A DNA stretch of 64,000 bases from Paraescarpia echinospica (GCA_020002185.1 CM034539.1:1877999-1941998), one strand, 5' to 3'; shown: positions 22,996 to 35,690, numbered from the stretch's first letter. The notes: a model not told the origin generated them from the letters alone. Translations and numbers: made by a program.

Positions 22996-23001
22996 AATAA
23001 A
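22996..23001 (+). promoter_or_regulatory. candidate poly(A) signal AATAAA
   Basis: First AATAAA downstream of the MATE stop codon, 282 bases away. A TG/GT-rich downstream stretch (GTGTGACTAATGGTTG) follows at about 23013. Position is plausible for the 3' end of the MATE transcript. Confidence 0.4.
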
Positions 23002-23144
23002 GTTTGACTCGACTGTGTGACTAATGGTTGATCATCGATTGATCAATGATCGATGATTCCTACTGGTAACATATGTTATAATTCTCATCTAAGACTATTT
23101 GGACGAGAATATTTCATTCCGAAAATATCATGGGAACATTGAAG

Positions 23145-23965
23145 ACATATGGGTGGTCATTCACAAACCATTATTACATAATTACTAAATACCTGAGGGG
23201 TATGAAAATTATATATAATATGGCTGATGTGTCATGCTTCACAGACGTATAGAAGTGTACAAATATTTTGAGAATTGTGGATGTTATGGCATTTTATCTA
23301 CCACACCTCAAAATGCAATCCACGCCACTCAGTTTTTTCCACAACAGTTCTGGCTAATAACCTCATGAGTCCTCATTCAAGGTTCCAAATACAACAGAAT
23401 GTTGGCTTACATCCCTACATATGGAAAGTAGGTGATAGCATTGCTGCACGCACAAGTTTTTGTTTAAAATCACTCTTAATCTTTTCCCCATTTCCATGAC
23501 AACAAGTGTTCCGTGAAATTGCTAAATGGGTGGCCATACACATATCATCATAGAATAATTGATATACATCTCAGGAGTATATCATTGTACAAGACATGGG
23601 TGATGCGTCTTGTTTCACACCGATAGAATAATAATTAGCATTGTAGCAAGCATATATTTCTGTGTGAAATCACTCTTTTTAACCCTTTCCCTATTTCGGC
23701 GACAAGGTTGTTATAAACAATATATTAACATTGTTTTCATATGTACTCGAAACATGACACCACAACGAGATTGTGCCAAATATTCTTATTCCTGAGATGT
23801 TTAATAACTATTTATAACGGTTTGTGCATGACCATCCCTTTAGAAATTTCACAGCAAACTTGTCGTGGAAATGAGGATAATTAAACAGTGTGATCTGTCA
23901 CAGAGAGCTGCGAGTGCTGCAATGCTATCACCTAGTTTCCATATCTAGGAATGTAGGTTTAGCCA
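23145..23965. repeat. diverged direct and inverted repeat cluster
   Basis: The segment 23397-23640 (CATATGGAAAGTAGGTGATAGC ... TTTCCATGACAACAAG ... GGTGGCCATACAC ... ACATCTCAGGAG) is matched in inverse orientation by 23720-23965 (GCTATCACCTAGTTTCCATA ... TTGTCGTGGAAATGAGG ... CATGACCATCC). A third, direct partial copy is at 23145-23260. The layout suggests a foldback element or nested small transposons. Confidence 0.7.
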
Positions 23966-24019
23966 AAAACACTATGAGCATTCGTCACTGAAATGTACGG
24001 GTGGCCCTAATTTTCTGTC

Positions 24020-25030
24020 CGGATGGCCAGATTGACGGTTGGAGGAATGGCTGGAGTGATGGTTGCAGTGAAGGTTCGAGGGATGGCTGGTTGATAGCTT
24101 GAGAGATGACTGGGGTGATGACTGAAGTGAAGTTTGGAGGGGTGGTTGGAGTGAGTAGTGGTTGCAGTGATGGCTGGAGTGATGGCTGGAGTGACGACTG
24201 GAGTGATGGTTGGAGAAATAACTGGATTGATGGCTGGAGTGGTGACTGGAATGGTGGATGGTGTGATGAATGGAGTGATGACTGGTGTGACGGCTGGAGG
24301 GATGGTTGGAGTGATGGTTGGAGTGATAACTGGAGCGATGGCTGGAGTGACGACTGGAGTGATGGTTGGAGAAATAGTTGGAGTGATGGCTGGAGTGGTG
24401 GCTGGAATGGTGGATGGAGTGATGGTTGCAGTGAAGGTTCGAGGGATGGCTGGTTGGAGTGATAGCTTGAGAGATGACTGGGGTGATGACTTAAGTGAAG
24501 TTTGGAGGGGTGGTTGGAGTGAGTAGTGGTTGGAGTGATGGCTGGAGTGATGGCTGGAGTTACGACTGGAGTGATGGTTGGAGAAATAACTGGATTGATG
24601 GCTGGAGTGGTGACTGGAATGGTGGATGGTGTGATGACTGGAGTGACGGCTGGAGTGACGACTGGAGTGATGGTTGGAGAAATAGTTGGAGTGATGGCTG
24701 GAGTGGTGGCTGGAATGGTGGTTGGAGTGATGGTTGCAGTTAAGGTTCGAAGGATTGCTGGTTGGAATGGTAGCTTGAGAAATGACTGGGGTGATGACTG
24801 AAGTAAAGTTTGGAGGGGTGGTTGGAGTGAGTAATGGCTGGAGTGATGGCTGGAGTGATGGCTGGAGTGATGGCTGGAGTGACGACTGGAGTGATGGTTG
24901 GAGAAATAGTTGGAGTGATGGTTGGAGTGGTGGCTGGAATGGTGGTTGGAGTGATGACTGGAGTGATGACTAGAGTGATGACTGGAGTGATGACTGGAGT
25001 GATGGCAGTAGTGATATTTTGAGAGTTGGC
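24020..25030. repeat. 12-bp minisatellite with higher-order structure
   Basis: Tandem 12-mers of GGCTGGAGTGAT type. A longer phrase (GATGACTGGGGTGATGAC followed by AAGTTTGGAGGGGTGG) recurs near 24100, 24470 and 24785, marking higher-order units of about 310-370 bases. Frames stay open for hundreds of codons on both strands (His/Ser- or Trp/Gly-rich), but composition is purely repeat-driven. Confidence 0.95.
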
Positions 25031-25079
25031 TGTCCATACGTCTGCGTATGTATGTATGTTTGCAATATAGTAGTGGCCA

Positions 25080-25440
25080 GCTTCTGTCTCGAAAGACAAT
25101 GCTTGTTGTAGCTGCATCAGGTAGGTTGACTTGGAGATCTCGCATAACGTCTCGCACTCTTGGTTTCCTGGTTTATCTGGTATGCTTCGTTGTCATTTGC
25201 TGAACCACCAGTAAGGCAGGCTCGTCAGATGAGCCTGTCCTCACCAAAAACCTGCCAGCGTACAGGGTCAATATCGTAGTATTTTAGATATCTCTTGACA
25301 GCATCTTTGATTCTTAATTTGGGTTTGCCCTCAGTCAACACCCCATAGAAATTGGTCTTTGGGAGGCGGTCACTAGGCATACGCTGTACGTGTCCAAGCC
25401 GTCGTAAGCGTCTGTGTTAGGGAATGTTGCTTAGTGGCAT
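25080..25440 (-). mobile_element. LINE C-terminal tail fragment
   Basis: The - strand reads RRLGHVQRMPSDRLPKTNFY, GKPKLRIKDAVKRYLKYYDI and WQVFGEDRL. This is the tail after the RT domain in many LINEs (GHVxRMxxxRLPK... GRPKLRxKD). No upstream RT is adjacent. Confidence 0.72.
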
Positions 25441-25754
25441 TGACTCGCGGTACGTTGTTTGCAATATGTAGTATCGGTTATCAGTATTCCGTTCTAATTT
25501 GTATTTAGTGACTGGCTACTTAGATCAAATCAAATCAGAACAAGATGGAAATCATTATTCTTCATCGATCTTTTATTGGGGCGCCTATGGCAGAGTTCAT
25601 GGTGTTGTTGTATCCCCTATTTTATGTTATGGTGACTTGAACCGGGACACTGGTGCTGACAGCTTCGAAACACGGTCGGAAGGTTTCTGTAGATGATGAA
25701 GAGTAGGATCTGCAACGAGATGATATTACGATATATCATTCAACATACACGAGA

Positions 25755-26025
<271 letters not shown>

Positions 26026-26507
26026 TGTGATACCTATAATATTCCTAAAAACAGTCCGAGATCTGCCTTAGGTCAACATGTTTTGATGCGATTGTGTCGG
26101 ATTAGTAATTATTTCACCTAGACACCAGAGAGACCACCGGCAAGCATTTCTACCAACGTCGGTTTCTGTTCAAGCCATTCCTTCACTGCCTTCCCGCATG
26201 GCTCCAAGACAAGGGGCTTTTGACAAGCGGTGCGATGTCTAAATCGATTATCTAAATCCTTTAAATAAAACGGAGTGTGTGTCTCTGTTTGTTTATTTCT
26301 CCGAGCATTTTTCAATTTTGCGTGTTATTCGTCGATTGTGAGTTTTGTTTAATTTCACTCAGGGCCCCGGTGGTATTTTTATATTGACGGGATCGACAGA
26401 GTTTTATTGTTTCGATGCCATCGTAAGCAATATATTAGTGCCATCGACAAATATGTTATGATATGTCCAAACATTTTGAATAGTTTTCACGTTGTTGCAT
26501 TTGTATG

Positions 26508-26875
26508 TGAACATAACATGCTAGCAAAGGTTGTGTCTTTGTAACATGACTCACACATAAAAGACGTACTTTTTATGTGATCGTAACATGCTAGCAAATA
26601 TATAGTTGTACCTTTGTAACATGACTCACACATTAAAGACGTAATTTGTGTGAGAACATAACATGCTAGCAAAGATACAGTTGTATCTTTGTGACATGAC
26701 TCACACGTTAAAGACGTCAGTTTTATGTGAACATGACATACTGGCAAATATATAGTTATATCTTTGTAACACAACTCACACATTAAAGACGTCATTTTTA
26801 TGTGAACATAACATGCTAGCAAAGATATAGTTGTACCTTTGTAACATGACTCACACATTAAATACGTCACACGGA
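26508..26875. repeat. 70-75-bp tandem repeat, 5 copies
   Basis: CTAGCAAAG/CTAGCAAAT starts lie at 26521, 26591, 26666, 26741 (CTGGC variant) and 26816. Each unit includes TTTGTAACATGACTCACACA and AAAGACGT. Most units are 75 bases, so a - strand frame (26969-26487) stays open with a 25-residue Cys-containing repeat. No start context or splice evidence makes it a gene. Confidence 0.9.
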
Positions 26876-27596
26876 AGCTTCTAAGAAGTATCATTGTTTT
26901 CACAAATATCGACCAATGATAGTGACATTGTACGTCTCTTGCATATACAACATGCAATATATCTAGCAAGCAAAAGTGCTTTTTGAATATCCATTATATA
27001 CATCGAATTAGATTTGGTGCAGTTTGTGTAAAGTGTGAAACTGTGTAATGCAGAAAGCATGCAATCATTTCGAGCTAGGTATTTGTCATGAAAGCAAGAC
27101 TAATCACATTCGGTTGGTTTTTCCACAGGTAATTATAATTGACATCATTCGAGTAGCATTCCAAATTGTCATGTTATGTATTTTCATATCAAAACTGTGT
27201 AATATGCTACCTAAGGTGTAGTGTGTCGTAATAAACATCACCAAACATGTTAAAATAGTCTCGTTTGCAGGTACACATCACACAAAAATGTTTGAAATGG
27301 TGTTGACAATATCATAGGCCTATGCGCTTAACCGTGTTAGCTACCTAGAGCATTTCTTAATGTCGGGAAACATTTCTGGCTTCCACGCCCTTGCCGTAAT
27401 GGTGACCAAAGTATGTAGAGACACTTCGCCTTAGATTTTAGAGCAGGAGACTGGAACATATAAGTGATAAGCACATCCAGTCACAACTAGCCTATAATTG
27501 TATATACATTCAATGTAGGCGTATTCTCAAACTTACATGCGAACGTATATGCCTACTTACATACGTACGCAGGTAAATACATAAGTATATGCATAG

Positions 27597-27711
<115 letters not shown>

Positions 27712-27719
27712 TGCCTGCA

Positions 27720-28917
27720 CGCACGCAGTGTCTCATACAAATCCGCGTACCCATGAGTTTATTGTCTGCCCGTAACATTCGCAGGTGCGCCGCCACACCT
27801 TAGCGTTTTTCAAGAAATCCGTGTGATCTTTCACTCCACATCATTTCAACTGGCATGAACCACGCCGTTATCGTGAGACGCAAGCAATGATCTGCATAGT
27901 AAGACCAGAAACTCGATTTACGTAAATGTGAGTAAACGTAAACGTAAATTAGTCAACTGTAGCGACGCGTTGCGATGGGTTGAAGTTAGCTACAGCCGTG
28001 CTGACAACTAGGATGGGATGGACGTATTAGCTGAAATGTTGTAGACATATTGACCGGCCCATTAGCATAGTTGGTAGATTTTAAGTTTTGTTTTCGAATT
28101 TCATTTGGCGGCCTGTGGGAATGGGATCTTGAAAGCTTGGTATTTAAAAAAGGCTGTAGCTGCAGTTGTAAACGTGGATTGTATTTGTTTTGGACATATA
28201 TTGTGGCTAAGGGTTTAATGTTACATTTCTTTACGTCTGATATCATATAATACACTTGAAGTTGTTTGTGAATGTAACGTATCTTATATGGTGGTACATG
28301 GTACGTCGCAATATCCATTTTCCAAGTATAATTTTGTAATTGGACATATTTGATTGGATTTAAAAACATATTTTGATGGGACGACTATTTTTTTTATTTA
28401 AGTTGCTCTATGGGAAAGTGCATTGCTGCTGTCTAATTGTGAGACACATAAATGAGTTTTGTCCTCTATCAAAGTTATATTACGTTCTACAACAAAGTAA
28501 ATTCGTGGTTGATAGGGTTGTAAAATTAGTAATAAACACTAACAGTTGGTGCTTGAAATAACGTTTCTCAAACGCGCGCCTCTGACAGCCAATGGTCATT
28601 TTTACGGAACGAGAGTCAAAAGAGAAAACACCCGTTTGCATGTGCAAAACTGCAACACCAAATCTAACTTAGCCGAGCCGAAGCCAAGGCAAGGCGAAGG
28701 CAAAGTTGACAACAAAGGACCGCAAACTGTGGTAGGACAAACTTTATAGAATAATAAACTTTAAGTGTTTATCTGATACGATGTAGCATGGTGAAGGCGC
28801 CCATTGTCGTTAACAAAAGTAAACAAAAATGTAGTTCATCGGCGTAAATCAATTAGCCTTGTCCTAAATTAAACCAAACTTAATTGTTATTTTATTTACT
28901 AATCATTTCAATCCCAA
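27720..28917. other. no gene seen
   Basis: Unassigned sequence. The open frame at 28369-27986 (- strand) and the two short + strand frames near 28373-28749 carry no motif I recognise. Confidence 0.55.
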
Positions 28918-29014
28918 CAGGGACAATATTCAGATTGAAGGCATTGCGTTTAAGAGAGTTATTCCAGCCTGCTCCTCTATGTGGTAATGGAGCAGGCCGC
29001 CTGAATATTCCCTG
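28918..29014. repeat. nested inverted repeat (hairpin)
   Basis: Outer arms CAGGGACAATATTCAG (28918-28933) and CTGAATATTCCCTG (29001-29014). Inner perfect 9-bp arms GCCTGCTCC (28967-28975) and GGAGCAGGC (28989-28997) with a 13-base loop. Confidence 0.8.
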
Positions 29015-29289
29015 ATAGTAGGCTTTCTAAATCTGGAATGGATTTAAACATGCAAGATTTAGACAAAGAAATCGTGTTACATCTTGGATATATTTAATTG
29101 ATTATAAGAACGAATGTCACCATCTTGATTTAATAATGATCTAATACAATACCATTTGATCTTTAAAAGCTAATGCTTCATAGTTTATGCCCCAATGCTA
29201 AGTGTTCATCTAAGTGTTCACTTCATAGTAAATTAATCATTTTCATTTTGTATGACATGGTCAAAGTAAACTTGATCACCGCTTGCTCC

Positions 29290-29475
29290 TAACAGCCATA
29301 TTAGTAGGGCAACAGGCCATAACAGATCTCCAATGGTCCGCTATGAAATGATCTTTCATAAGCGCTAACTACAATGCCGTCACCGGAACTGAGTCAGCAT
29401 TTCATGGAAGACCATTTCATGCCGGACCATTTTGGTTCTGTTATGACCTTATGCACTACTCATATTGTGCACACC
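29290..29475. repeat. foldback/MITE-like palindrome
   Basis: Left arm 29314-29366 (AGGCCATAACAG...CAATGGTCCG...ATGAAATGATCTTTCAT) pairs with right arm 29396-29450 (CATTTCATGGAAGACCATTTC...CGGACCATT...CTGTTATGACCTT). Weaker pairing extends outward to about 29290/29475. The loop is about 30 bases. There is no coding capacity. Confidence 0.75.
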
Positions 29476-30298
29476 TTAACTGACCGAGCTGTCCTCTTTC
29501 TATTGTGTGTCCTTTATTAACATTACTTACAGTCCCCACTGTATTAATCGTAGCACTGTCCTAAGGACGTTCCTCTCATTTGGAGCAAGAGTGGTATTAA
29601 AATTTCTTCATATATTGCATTGAACATGCACAACACGTTTAGTGGGTTGCCTAATGTAAATATTTGTTGTCCCATGGATAAGAATCAATTGTGGCATGTT
29701 TCAAATACCTAGTTACTTGTGAAACAAAATTTAATGTCATGGAAGAAACAAATACATAGTTAGCTGAAGGTAATACTGTGATACATTTATCAAATAAAAG
29801 TTGGTTTTAGATACATCATTTTGAAACACCCTATACATGATGTTATCCATATGGAAACTATTTGCAATAAATAAACAAACTAAATAAATTGTATAGGCAA
29901 GATGGGCCCCAGCTGGGGCAATATGGTCCGTGACGGTCCCTTTGTGGTTTTCGCGTTTATAAACGAAACGACATTTGATTGTATGATGTTATGAACAGTA
30001 TGCAATATTGATTGGACTTAAAATCAAAAGTTGATTGAGTTCAAATCAAATTGTTGTTTTGCCAAATAAATCCAACTCAAATCACGTAGTCCTATGGGTA
30101 AAGCTGCAATGTCAAACGTGTTAACACATACGAATGTGCTTCAATTTAACCAAAGTTTTGCTAATCTAAATGCTATACCAATTTCAGGGTCGTCTTCAAT
30201 TGCAACTGTGTTTGATGTGGCTCCACATTCGACCATGCTATATCCGTCACAAGACCCCCACTCCAGTCCCGACACGTTTACCGGCTAATATTTACACA

Positions 30299-30412
30299 TA
30301 ATCGAGCTAGCGTATATTATATGCGAGTAGATTAACGTTTCCCTCTTAGACGGATTCAACCTCGAGCGCAAAACTTTCAGCAATTAATCTACGACCTCTA
30401 GAATATGATGTT
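30299..30412 (+). repeat. dispersed copy of a channel-intron sequence
   Basis: TAATCGAGCTAGCGTAT ... CCTCTTAGACGG ... GCAAAACTTTCAGC resembles 5214-5310 (AATCGAGCAAGTGTATGCGG ... CCTCTTGGACGG ... GCAAAACTATAAGTGATAC), just downstream of the channel exon at 5002-5120. It is either an interspersed repeat or a scrap of another duplication of that locus. Confidence 0.4.
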
Positions 30413-30436
30413 ATATCTTGGGGGGATTCACAGATT

Positions 30437-30565
30437 TAAGGGGATACTTTGTTGGGATGGAAGATATGTACATGAGAGATGGCCTCCATCTTAGTGGAAA
30501 GGGGGCAGCAGTTTTCTCAAAAAACCTGCTGCGATCTGTTGACAGTGGATCACTAGGATGTGCCA
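30437..30565 (+). mobile_element. CR1 ORF1 esterase scrap
   Basis: + strand reads GMEDMYMRDGLHLSGKGAAV, then LLRSVDSG. This is the C-terminal catalytic block (DGLHLxxxG) of the SGNH esterase found in ORF1 of CR1 LINEs, and closely matches the - strand copies at 48518-48889 and 50930-51010. Confidence 0.8.
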
Positions 30566-30624
30566 ACTATGCTCTCAAAGTGACTGCGAATGTTTGAAAA
30601 GGACTTCGGGAAGACGGCAGCTGA

Positions 30625-32220
30625 CTATATCAGAAGAAACTTCCGTAGCAATACCCTTTCTTCCTCAAGAAGGCCTTGCGTTCCGCGAGTTTCATTTTCT
30701 GAAACCTTCCGCATGACTCCAAGCTGTGCGACCGGCCGCAGAGCACGCGGCTCTTGTCCTTGTTCTGCGCTGATGCAAGGGCAGTAGCGAGAACAATCAC
30801 CTCACCGCAGTCGGGATGTTTCTCTTCCTTAAAGAATGTCGTCTTATATCGGACGCCTTTCATCACCGTTTGTTCCTCTTTCTTCTCGGGTTTAAGCTGT
30901 TTCAAGTGCACCGTGTACACGCGATGCGTGCCTCTTGGAACAGTAAATATCAGAACGGGCTGAATGGGGGATAGCATTGTTTGTCTTCCTCCTCATTATT
31001 GAGCCATTTGTCGACAATTCGGATACATCTGTCATTTATGTTCTTCGGTAGTTTCTCTAGCATCCTGGCAATTTCCTCCTCAGGTGTTGGGTTGACTGCA
31101 AGGCTGGTTTGCAGTGCAGCAGAAAGTCCGAGAAATCACGAAGTCCCTTGCCATCACCATACTTGACCAGTGGCCAATCTCTGATCTTCCGCTTGCACTC
31201 CCTGGCAAAGAGGTATTGTCGCCACATCGATTGCGAAGTACAGCCTTAGCCTTCTGATAAGCCTCTTTGGTGTTAAGTGCCAGATAGCCCTGAATAGCCG
31301 TGTGTACCTCGCCGGTGGTACATTTCCCGAGGAAAAACATTCTTTGACTTACAGCAGTGGTGTGCTGTTCCACGATTGTTTCAAACGACTGATTCCAATG
31401 TGTGTATTGTAGCAAGCCTCCACCAAGTTTCTCAGGCATCATCTTGGGTAGATGTTGGAGATTTGAAAGTCGTTCTGCCAGGTTGTCCAGGACATTCAAC
31501 AACATTTCACTGGTGTCCGCAACGGGGCCAGGTGGTACGTATCCACAAGCCTGGCCGTGTCCGTCCAGGCTGGCCGGTCGATTGATGGCGCTCATGTGGC
31601 GGTGAGGATTCAGCTGAGTCCGCGGTGACGCATCAGTCTGTAAGCCAATATTCGAACCGCCCTGGGTGATCGTGTTTATCACCCGCCGAAGGATGTTTTC
31701 CATCACGGCCCGGTGCCTGCTGTCCATCTACATGTGAAGTAGATGTGTGCCGAATGGAGGGCACACCGGATTCAATCTGGCCTTGGCCGAGAGTGAATGG
31801 CAGGTAATTCGTATTTTGTTAACTTGCCTCGTGTGTACGATGTTGATATCCTCTCCACCACGTCCTCGTATCTTCCCAAAGCCTGAAGTTTTGCTACACT
31901 GACCCTTATCTTCGTGTCTATTTTTAATTGTTCTTCCTCAGCTTGTAATTTCGACAACGTTATGCTCTTCGGAAAGCTGCCGAGTCCTGGCTTCCACCTG
32001 GCGTCTAGTGATTTCCAGGTCGTGCTACCGTGTCATCGCCGCTGCGCGGGCTAAAGGTTCCGCTTGCCGCTGCTCCTCCTGAAGCCTCAGTAGACTGGCG
32101 CTGGAGAGAACTCTCTTCAGCCAGTGCAACCGATCTTGTGTACAGTTCTTTATATACCTAGCCAACATCGTGGGTGGTGGTCTCTTCATCTGTCTCCGTT
32201 CCAAGCACTAATGTAGCCAT
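30625..32220 (-). pseudogene. BEL/Pao-type LTR retrotransposon gag, broken
   Basis: On the - strand a likely start (MATLVLGTETDEE) is at 32220, with a stop about 20 codons later and several frame changes. Recognisable parts are a charged coiled region (31957-31772), then a capsid-like DUF1759 domain (LLQYTHWNQSFETIVEQ, TGEVHTAIQGYLALNTKEAY, KAVLRNRCG; 31530-31200). A Cys-His segment follows (VLCGRSHSLESCGRF ... RKKGYCYG; ~30710-30640), like the gag C-terminal fingers of BEL elements. No protease, RT or integrase follows, and no LTR was identified. Confidence 0.72.
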
Positions 32221-32229
32221 TTTCTAGTC

Positions 32230-34330
32230 AGATGTGACAACAGTTGGCGAAGTTTTATTGTAGCGATTTATACGCCAATAGTTTCAAATCAAGCCGAGCC
32301 AAATCGAATCAACTATTGACGTCCGTTTATTTACGTAAAACTGAAATTCAAAATGAAAACACAGGTATGAGTGTGTGACCGGTTAAAGTGCTTGTATCAC
32401 GTTACGCTGACAATTTGGTAATATAATCAGGAATAGAAACATTGAAATTATAAATGAAATACACTATGTAACAATGGATTAACGCTTAACTGTATTATGT
32501 CAAATAAGTAAATTGGTTGAACGGAACACAACTCGCTTACACCTACACACTACTGCATAATAACAATAGATACTCAGAAATGAAGGACCAAACTTCACTA
32601 CAACACTACTTTCCTAGACTTGGGCAAGGACAAAGGCCAGTTACAAAAAAGTTCTTCGACGTAATTATTATCAAATTCTACTGAATATAACATGCTCAAA
32701 CTATGAAACAATTGTACTAGAGTACATCAATTTGCAACTACCATCGTTCCAGGGTTGGCATCTACAGATGTTCTTCTTAAACTTGTAGAATGTGCGCTGC
32801 TCACAGACAAAGGGCACTAATCTATGCAGCCATGACACCACCACCAAAGGGCATATATCATGTGTCATCTTTCCTGATGGGGATCTAGTATAAATGTATC
32901 TGATGGGTGGCGCTACTAAAGTGCGACTTGATGCAATATAACACACAACTAATTAGAATACATGCATTTAGTACAGGCAGTGTGCCAAATGCCTTCACAC
33001 GCACGCGCGCGCGCGCGCGCACACACACACACGCACACACATATACATCACGTTTTTGCTTTACACCAACCCTGGACACCTTCACGGAAAGTTGGCCACT
33101 CTGTATGTTTAGACACTTCGCACTTATATACCTTTTGACAAGAACTGTTTTTATCCAGTATTTAACCAGTTTGTCATTTTTATTATTACTCAATAATTGC
33201 ATACATTACAAAGAGATTAACATTCTCAAAGAATCGCTTTAAGTAGGGATGTCAACAGACTGCGCCGTTAATTCAGTCGGACGAGAATCCGTTAAGATTT
33301 TGTAAACTTTCAACTTGTTTCCACGTAACAACGCATTGATCATAACTTTGGTTTATAAAAAAAAAAATTACACTAGCATCATTAGTATTTTTAGGATTAT
33401 TGACTTCGCTGCAACTTGAAACGGTTATTACACATGCGTGCTTTGAAGCTGCTACCCGTATGGGTGATTTGCGTCCGATCGTTTTGACGCGGCACGGCTT
33501 CGCGTTTAAGGACACTCATTTCAAAGAAAAATGGGCATATGAGATCGATATCTGACATGTTAAAATGTAATATAATAAACTGTTTATATCTAGAACGCCA
33601 TTGTAGGGAGTTTAATGTAATGTTATAAAAACATTACAACGAAAAGAACTGTTGTTTCGTTCCCATACTTGTGAAAATGTAAGTTTGATGTCGTTTTGCC
33701 AAGATAATCTATTGTATTTTTACTTTTAAAATACGTAAAGAAAAGTACCATTGTTGGTCCAGCTCACGTGCCCCTAGAACTTAGACGACACCCACCCTTC
33801 AATTTCGAACGTTTGGATGTTTCCGTGACCAGCTTCGGCAATATCCGTCGGCTACTGTTGTCAGCATTACATGATGATCGGCAGAAGGCAGCACCATATC
33901 ACGGGTTTTTTCGTTTAGGGGTACGCATTCCCCCAAAATAGACCAACATACCACGCCTTTTGTTACATACAAGTTAATGCTAATGTAATATATTTATTAC
34001 ATCCTGAATTGCATTGCTGGCAGTTTCTTTTAACATTATGACATAATATAATAAATGTGTTCTGACATGTTCTGTTTTAGCAGAATAATTTATACAGGTA
34101 TAGTAGACCTGTACTACAATTTCTTGTCTTTAAATCATAATACATATTACTCAGCAGTCTTGCCATAGAGAATGGTTATATTAATATAAAACGTTATTGT
34201 TCAGCTTAGAACAATGGCATAATATATTAATGAAAAACATAGTTCATATAATAATTATATTTTTTAATAAAACACAAGAATCACTTCAACATAACTCGTC
34301 TCGTTCTAATGACTATTTAATATAGTTGTA
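32230..34330. other. no gene seen; (GC)(AC) microsatellite at ~32998-33042
   Basis: Unassigned DNA right of the gag relic. It includes an alternating CACACGCACGCGCGCGCGC to ACACACAC tract at about 32997-33042 and an A-run at 33358-33367. Open frames on both strands lack recognisable motifs. Confidence 0.6.
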
Positions 34331-34960
34331 TTACCTTATTGTTCCATCTACAAAACTGTAATGCACATTTGATTACTGGGCTACGCAGCGTTCATTTGAT
34401 CGATGATACACTGTGCTCAGTGCAAATTACCTGCATAGTTCACATTGGTCAATTCATTAACTGATTATTTTTGTAATAACAATTAAAAAAAAAGTTGTAT
34501 TGTCTACAAAAAAGAACACAAACTAATGAGGAAATCCTCAGCTTTCGATTACTATATTATTGACTGTTATAAATAATCCATCTTGTTAGTAATTAATTAA
34601 TCTTGTTACATTAATTAATTGATTAATGCATTGTTAAATCTATACAAATGGTATACATACACTAAATGCTGAACCACGCAGTTTTGATTGGCTATATTAC
34701 ACTGATAACTATAAAATATTATTTTCTTCTATTAATTAATTAATTAATATTGTTTTATTAATTAATTAATGTATTTTTCTGTCTACTCGAATTGTGATTG
34801 CTGAGCGCTTCAACATTTATTTGCTGTATTACACGCAGTAATTACTAAAACATTCATATTGTTTTAATTTATTAATTTCTTATATTAATTAATTGATTAA
34901 TTAATATATTATTCCGTCTACACATATGGTATACATATATTAAATGCTGAGCTATGCAGC
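34330..34960. repeat. AT-rich degenerate ~140-bp repeat with (TTAA)n
   Basis: TTAATTAATTAATTAAT blocks alternate with a motif of the type TCTAC-ACAAATGGTATACAT ... ATGCTGAGC-ACGCAG near 34340, 34634, 34770 and 34911. The spacing is about 140 or twice that. The motif at 34633-34680 and 34911-34960 is the best-conserved pair. Confidence 0.7.
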
Positions 34961-35400
34961 TTTAATTTTCCAGTTCACCGGTACTGCATAAGAGATAGGC
35001 TTACAATCTGAAAAAATTGTAAAATTTTACATCTTCAAAAATTCATGTCTCGAAAAGTACTTTACCGATGTTGATATTGTTTTCACTTTTCACTTCCTCC
35101 TGGCTTCCACCATTTGATCAAAGTATAACACAACATATATCTGAAATTTGAAATTTTCAATGACATCCTTACTTTAAGCATTGTCATGACAATCGGAAGC
35201 ATATGACCAGCAAGGGAACACGACAATGTTGCATCTGTAGAATGACGCTACTTAAATGAAGAGCGCATAACATAGAGAACTGAGTACTGGAGTGGGACAG
35301 TGTTCAAAAGGAATGTAATGCAATAATTGGGCTAAATATTTAAACGGTAATGTATGATTGAATTAGTGTTGTCAAATAACAGTCTTCCTTGTGATCGTCA

Positions 35401-35690
35401 GAGTTGATTTAAAGTGGTCCATATTGATGGTCAGATTTGACCTAACGTGGATCATAGTTATGATGGTAAGAGTTGACCAAAGGTGATCCGTATATTGGTC
35501 GGAGTTGCCCTAACGTGGTCTCTACAATGGTCAGAGTTGATTTAAAGTGGTCCATATTGATGGTCAGATTTGACGTAAGGTGGATCATAATTAGGATGGC
35601 AGGAGTTGACCAAAGGTGATCCGTATATTGGTCGGAGTTGCCCTAACGTGGTCTCTACAATGGTCAGAGTTGGTCTAAAGTGGATCCTGT
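35401..35690. repeat. 133-bp tandem repeat, ~2.2 copies
   Basis: GAGTTGATTTAAAGTGGTCC begins at 35401 and again at 35534, with nearly identical 133-base units. Each unit contains about four ~34-base sub-units (GGTCAGAGTTG... variants). It abuts the left edge of duplication copy B. Confidence 0.92.

Noticed and set aside
23985..25157. 390-codon His/Ser/Pro-rich frame on the - strand
   Set aside because: Composition comes entirely from the 12-bp repeat; the opposite strand is equally open.
26118..26315. 65-codon - strand ORF
   Set aside because: Short, no motif, no splice context.
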